Shown: positions 33,878 to 39,457 of the stretch, one piece after another
How positions within the stretch are numbered: position 1 is the first letter of the stretch
Layout of the letters: every line of letters starts with the position of its first letter
Program-made: the position numbers and the translations under genes
Notes under the pieces: model-generated
The model's database searches: none
What the model was told of the DNA's origin: nothing
The model's input: only the letters and a program-made list of their open reading frames with translations
Source: Helochares maculicollis
Taxonomy: Eukaryota; Arthropoda; Insecta; Coleoptera; Hydrophilidae
DNA length: 39,457 nucleotides
Direction of reading: 5' to 3'
NCBI GenBank assembly: GCA_033557835.1
Contig: JAWQRO010000417.1
Coordinates: 1 to 39,457, forward strand

Positions 33878-36800
33878 ATGGGGGACTCTCTGGAGGCGAG
33901 TGAGGGAGCTCCAGAGGCCCAAAATGTAGCAGTTGTGGACTTCACGGCTTTTGCTAACTACGTCCGGAAAGCTGCAACGGTACTTCTGCCGGAAGATGAC
34001 AATTTGGAACCACCGGCTTTAAATGCAGCTTTGGAAGATAAAACCAATCAAGATACCATCCGAAAATTCATCAGTGATTCACAAGTGCAAACTCTGTTTG
34101 TTCAAAGAAACACTTCTAAAGGTTAGTGTTAGCCGACTTTTGTTTTTTTCGGATACAGAACGCTGTTGATTTTTTTTGGAGATATTTTCCTAGGTTCAGT
34201 GGCTTTGCACGCCCCGAAGTAAAAAATAAGCAGAAGTGCTCCTTGTTACTAGGAGTGTGTCCCTCCCCCCACCTATTACAACCTATGACTCATGGTCTAA
34301 TGTATATATTTATTTTTGTTATATTACCTATTACATTAGATATTTGAGACCCTCATAGACGTTCGATTAAGTTGATCATCAGATTCTTTAAGTACAAAGT
34401 ATTCATGAATCCATAAGCATATCCAACCATACAAAATTTGGTTATAAAAAATTTTGAATTAAAAAAATTGCAACTTTCCACTGAATGCTTTTTTCTTAGT
34501 TGACTATTTTACCTCAGAATTTCTATATGAGGAAGGACATGTATATCTATGTAATAAATATAAATTTTAGAAAATCTAATAAAAATGTAGATTGATGATA
34601 TTGAGCTGCTGTTAGTATTGAATGAAGCAAATTTAAAAAATAATTTAGATTTTAAAGGAATGAAAATGTCATCTAAAATTATGTAGTGTGAGTCATATAT
34701 GTCTTTAGGGTAATTATTGCTGTTTTCCTGTTACGTTTTCATGTTTAACTTATACCAGGTGCGCAAGTTTAAAATATCGTTTTGTTGTCAAAAGATGGTG
34801 CATGAAATTTATTGAAGTAACCTTTGGAGGCGCGATTTTTTGCTAAGACTGCCCCACTACAAAGCGTCATATTCGTTTGAGTTGTTTACCACTTAGTAAT
34901 ATACTTGTTTTCGTGCTTAACACTTGGAATTCTGACCCAAGTAAAGAGCATTTGTGGTATATAACGATTTTCTTGTTCAATCAAAAGAAAAAGGCATCGA
35001 AAAGTCATCGAGTTCTTACAGAGACTTACGTTGATCTTGCTCCAAATGTCGACTTTTGAATACTGGTTTCAAAAGTGGCGATTTCAATGCTATCGACAAA
35101 GAACGTACAAATCGACCAAAAAAGTTTGACGACTACGAATTGCAAGCATTATTGGACCAAGACGATACCCAAACACAACATATGATGGCAGAGTAGTTGA
35201 ATGTTACTTCAAAAGCCATTTTCAATGGCCTGAGAGCCATGGGGAAGATTTAAAAGGTTGGAAAATGGATTCCACACAAACTGAACGAACGACAGATGGA
35301 AAGACGAAAAACTGTGTGCGAAATGCTGCATTTACGCCACAAAAGAAAGGGTTTTTTATATTGGCGATGCTAAATGGGCATATTTTGAGAATCCCAAACG
35401 TAAGAAGTCGTGGGTAACGCCAGGACAACCATCAACATGAGTACAAAACCGGATCATTTTGGGACTAAGACAATGCTGTGTGTGTGGTGGAATCAGAAGG
35501 GAGTAGTGTACTACGAGCTTCTCAAACCCGGCGAAACAGTTAATACCGATCGCTACTGACAACAGACAATCAATTTAAACCTCGCATTGATCAAAAATCG
35601 CCCAGAATGGGCTCGAAGACACGGCAAAGTCATTCTGCAGCATGAGAACGCTCCTGCACATTCAGCCAAAGTGGTCAAACAAACAATTTCTTCACTAGAT
35701 TGGGAATTCCTACCCCACCCGCCGTATTCGCCAGATCTGGCACCTTCTGATTATCACCTCTACTCATCGATGGGGCACGCACTGGCTGAGCAACACTTCA
35801 AGACTTTCGAGGATGTTCAAAAATGGCTCGATAAATGGATATCAATGAAAATTGAAGCTATCTTTTGGAGTGGTATCCATAAATTACCCGAGAGATGGAT
35901 AAAATGTGTAAAAAGCAAAGCCCAATACTTTGAATAAAAAATGTTTTACCATTGTTTTTAAATAATTGTGTATTTTTCATGAAAAAATAGCATTTTAAAC
36001 ATGCGCACCTGGTATACTATCGAAAATATACTGTGAACACAAATTTGTGTAAATATCGATCATTCAAACCAAATTCTTGAGATCCAAATTAATCAACTAC
36101 TTTAACTTGGCCGTGTTAAACCATGATCACTATTTTCAGATGATGACAGTGACCAACCACCGGAAGGCGAAGAAGAAAAGGAACCAGTCACCTACTACAT
36201 CAGCAATGAAGTCCACTACAGCAGCTCGAAAATGTCCAGCTTGGTCATCATTAAACGTGGTGCCGTAATCGAAGCAGACAAGAGTATTCGAGCTCAAGTG
36301 CGACTTATGAATTTCAGCGAAGGTTCTCCATATGAGACTCTTCATTCGTACATCAGTAAAACTGTAGCTCCTTACTTTAAGTCTTACGTCAAAGAATCCG
36401 GTAGGGCAGATAGAGATGGTGATAAAATGGCACCTTCGGTTGAAAAAACCATCGCGGAACTTGAAATGGGTTTGTTGCACCTGCAGCAAAACATAGACAT
36501 CCCAGAAATATCTCTACCGATTCACCCTATTGTAGCCCAAGTGATCAAAAGATGTGCTGATGATAGCCGTAAGCCAAAAGTGGCTGATTTTGGTGACAGG
36601 GTAGAGGATTCCACATTTCTTAATCAGTTACAGAACGGTGTAAATAGGTGGATTAAAGAAATTCAAAAAGTCACTACTTTAGATCGTGATCCATCTTCTG
36701 GTACAGCTCTACAAGAAATTAGCTTTTGGTTGAATTTAGAGCGTGCCTTACATAGGATTCAAGAAAAGCGAGAGAGTATGGAAGTTACTTTAACATTAGA

Positions 36801-38427
36801 TATTTTGAAGCATGGCAAAAGATTCCACGCCACAGTTTCATTCGATACAGATACTGGATTGAAACAAGCACTTGCCACTGTAAACGATTATAATCCACTG
36901 ATGAAAGATTTTCCAATCAATGACTTGTTAGCTGCAACGGATTTGGAGCGAATTCGCCCCGCCGTTCAATTAATCTTTTCACATTTGCGTAAAATCCGGA
37001 CCACGAAGTATCCGATACAGCGTTGCCAGAGATTAGTAGAAGCCATTTCGAGGGACTTGGAAGGTCAGCTGTTAAAAGTTTTGGGTACCCGTAGATTGAT
37101 GCATATACCTTTTGATGATTTTGAAAAGGTTATGACGCAATGCTTTGAAGTATTCTCTACTTGGGATGATGAGTATGAGAAGTTACAAGCTCTGCTAAGA
37201 GATATTGTAAAGAAGAAAAGAGATGAGCATATTAAGGCCGTCTGGCGAATTTCAGCGCAACATAAAAAACTTCAGTCACGTATGGAACACATGAGGAAAT
37301 TCCGAAGGCAACACGAACAGCTAAGGATAGTTATTGTTCGAGTACTCCGCCCGTCTGTTAGGGAAACTGCACCTACTACCGAAGGGGAGGACATAGAAGC
37401 TCCTAAGCAAGATACTTTTACTTTGGATGCTGCCGATGCCAACGCAATTGAAGAAGTTAATTTAGCTTATGAGAATGTCAAGGAAGTTGATTGCTTGGAT
37501 ATTTCTAAAGAAGGCCAAGATGCTTGGGATGCAGCCATCCAACGGTATGATGAAAGAATTGATAGGGTTGAGACTAGAATTACGGCACATTTGCGAGATC
37601 AGCTTGGAACTGCCAAGAATGCTAATGAAATGTTCAGGATCTTCTCTCGTTTCAACGCCCTCTTTATTAGACCACACATCAGAGGAGCTATTAGAGAATA
37701 CCAAACACATTTGATTCAGAGGGTGAAAGACGACATAGAAGCATTGCACGAAAAGTTCAAAGTTCAATATCCGCAGAGTAACAGCGCCCGTATAAGCAAA
37801 GTACGTGATTTACCCCCCGTTTCTGGGTCTATAATATGGGCTAGGCAAATTGATCGACAGTTAACAACATATTTGCGACGAGTTGAAGATGTTTTAGGTA
37901 TGCTGTCTTTTTATTCTGTTTTATTAAGATGCTTAAGATATATCTTTTTATTTCAAAAAATAAGACGAAAGTCTGTAGTGAAACTTAAACTAGAAACTAG
38001 TGGCTGCATTCAAACAATTAGAGGGCAATAGTAAATTGTATTTTGCTTTTTAGGTAAAGGCTGGGAAAATCACATAGAAGGTCAGAAACTGAAGGCAGAT
38101 GGTGACAGTTTTCGTCTGAAGCTGGACACTCAAGAGATATTTGATGATTGGGCTCGTAACGTCCAACAGAGAAACTTGGGGGTGTCTGGCCGTATTTTCA
38201 CAATAGAAGCAGTTCGTTCAAGGAGTGGGAGAGGGAATGTTTTAAAACTGCGGGTAAATTTCCTTCCGGAAATTATAACGTTGGCTAAAGAAGTTAGGAA
38301 TTTGAAGAACCTTGGATTTCGGGTACCTCTAGCTATCGTCAACAAGGCACATCAAGCAAATCAGCTTTATCCATTTGCTATATCCCTAATTGGAAGTGTT
38401 CGTACATACGAGATGACTTTAGAAAAG
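33878..38427 (+). CDS. Dhc64C: Cytoplasmic dynein 1 heavy chain, N-terminal part (runs off window)
   Basis: The motor subunit of cytoplasmic dynein, which moves cargo toward microtubule minus ends. Coding exons are 33878-34121, 36140-37897 and 38054-38427; introns are 2018 and 156 bp, and phases agree at every join. They give 792 residues of a protein usually near 4,600, so the AAA+ motor, linker and stalk lie beyond the right edge. The visible part is the tail: the N-terminal dimerisation domain, an acidic linker (about 82-96), then the helical region that binds intermediate and light intermediate chains. Conserved blocks include YISNEVHYSS, RRVEDVLGKGWENH and QEIFDDWA. I start at the ATG at 33878; the in-frame codon at 33869 is TTG. 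The last donor is GTAAGA at 38428 and no further exon is seen. Intron 1 carries a mariner. Confidence 0.97.
34122..34750 (+). other. Dynein intron 1, left part
   Basis: AT-rich intronic DNA between the exon 1 donor and the mariner insertion. An open frame at its start (34126-34347) simply follows the exon and has no similarity that I recognise. Confidence 0.7.
34753..36014 (+). mobile_element. mariner element copy 3, full-length, second subfamily, in dynein intron 1
   Basis: The ends are near-perfect inverted repeats: left TACCAGGTGCGCAAGTTTAA and right the complement, with one A/T difference in the first 20 bases. They are bounded by TA target duplications at 34751-34752 and 36015-36016. 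Length is 1262 bp, normal for mariner. Neither the ends nor the protein match the family at 4973 and 18097, so this is a separate subfamily. The transposase lies in the same direction as the dynein gene. Because both ends survive, excision or use by a related transposase remains possible in principle. Confidence 0.97.
34890..35937 (+). pseudogene. mariner D34D transposase, frameshifted (copy 3)
   Basis: The whole length of a mariner transposase can be followed, but in several frames. The N-terminal helix-turn-helix part is open to a TGA at 35056-35058. The YWF segment follows after a frame change. A TAG interrupts near 35193. The first catalytic Asp lies in GDAKW (codon 35366-35368), and another TGA follows near 35438. 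From 35587 the frame is open to the TAA at 35935-35937. In this part the second catalytic residue is Glu, in QHENAPAH (codon 35644-35646), where the family has Asp. The third Asp is in SPDLAPSD, with the standard 34-residue spacing. Several independent lesions mean the protein is dead. The left boundary is approximate. Confidence 0.93.
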
Positions 38428-39457
38428 GTAAGAGCTGATAATTATTATTTACTAACAAATTCAATTTGATAAATGCAAATCTAATAGTGATCTTAGATGT
38501 GCAGAAAAATGAGTTGATAGAAATATATAGATGTGATTTTTTTACCTTTATGAATAGCTAACACACAGGAACATTAATCAGATTTCCGGAAAGGTAGTGT
38601 TGTTAAGTAAATTTATAGCAGTTGCATGCTGCTCAATTTTCATCTTATAGATGTTTTATTGTTTCCTTAAAAATGATTTGTTTTTATTTTCTGAGATTAT
38701 TCTTGAGATAAAGTTTTTGTGAAATGTGGCATTAGCTCTGCTCTAACATTCTGATTCCAAATGCATGAGTAATAACTGACAGCTATGTTAAAAAAATGTA
38801 TCTAAAAGTCGCTGCTTTGAATACCTTTGGTACATATGCTTTATATGGACAGAAAATTTAAATGTTTGGTGTAATAATTAGTTGCGAGAGCATCTTCTTG
38901 TGTTTGTGATTAACATTCTGCTTTTTATTTCTACGAAATGGCAGTTTGAAACCATTGCTTGTTTGCAAAACTATTCAGCAATTTGATTGTAACATGATAT
39001 AATTTTAGAAGTTAAAAAATCTTGTTTTTGTAACTGAATTTTGATGATTTCCTTTTTGTAGTAGGAGATATTTTTCAGCCATATCAAATAGAACTATTTT
39101 ATTTCTAGTTCTTGTGGTACTAATTTGAGTAGTATTAATTATTTCAGTTATTTTAAATTATAAGAGAGCCAGAGTATAGTTTAAAAATCACAGCATTTGT
39201 TTAAATGTTTTCTACTTGCAGTCATTTCTAAAGTGTAATATGAAGGAGTTAGAAACAATTACAACTAAAAATAATTATTTATCTTAGCAATTATAAAATT
39301 TTTATTTTATTCCATAATATAAAAATAACAGATTGGTTTTTCATAATTTAGTTTATGAATATATGTAACTGGTCCAATTTTTAATTACACCCAATTTTTA
39401 TTTGTGTAAAATATTTATCTAAAACAAGTATTTTGTTTTGTTAATATATATATATAT
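38428..39457 (+). other. Dynein intron 3 (partial)
   Basis: After the exon 3 donor the remaining kilobase is AT-rich and has no segment matching the next part of the dynein tail. The following coding exon is therefore outside the window. Confidence 0.75.
39443..39457. repeat. (TA)n run at right window edge
   Basis: A short alternating AT run reaches the last base of the window and mirrors the one at the left edge. Its true length is unknown because the window stops inside it. Confidence 0.8.

Noticed and set aside
37898..38031. Continuation of dynein exon 2 to the stop at 38031
   Set aside because: The reading frame runs into intron 2. Splicing at the GTATGC donor (37898) to the TTTTAG acceptor (38053) restores the conserved dynein sequence in phase.

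Overview
This window looks like insect nuclear DNA, most likely from a dipteran. The evidence is the AT-rich non-coding sequence, spliced genes with short GT-AG introns, D34D mariner transposons, a LINE remnant, and three well-conserved animal genes. I cannot name the species. The window begins and ends in (TA)n runs, so it may be a whole contig bounded by simple repeats.

The left 25 kb is a gene-poor, repeat-bearing stretch. It holds a mariner copy (4973-6162) that carries a piece resembling a BEL/Pao LTR retrotransposon. It also has a six-unit 23-bp minisatellite near 10.5 kb, a tRNA-like pol III-type relic near 13.3 kb and a LINE 3' end near 14.6-15.5 kb. A second, 666-bp internally deleted mariner of the same family lies at 18.1-18.8 kb, and a decaying repeat made of hairpin units at 22.4-22.7 kb. 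A weak three-exon candidate of unknown function lies at 23.4-24.2 kb.

The right 14 kb is genic. An R-Ras/TC21-type small GTPase (Ras64B/Ras2 type) occupies 25455-27443 (+) in four exons and is complete at 200 residues. An intronless MAT1, the CAK/TFIIH assembly subunit with an N-terminal RING finger, lies at 31396-32337 (-). The first three coding exons (792 residues) of cytoplasmic dynein 1 heavy chain (Dhc64C type) run from 33878 to 38427 (+), and the gene continues beyond the right edge. Ras and MAT1 converge; MAT1 and dynein diverge. Dynein intron 1 contains a 1262-bp mariner from a different subfamily, with complete ends but a broken transposase.

The three genes act in unrelated cell processes (signalling, transcription/cell cycle, microtubule transport), so their proximity is synteny rather than an operon. 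The Drosophila names Ras64B and Dhc64C come from neighbouring cytological bands, so old linkage may be preserved here. I found no convincing new multi-gene system. The most useful leads are the mariner copies with their nested insert, the hairpin repeat and the small unidentified coding candidates.
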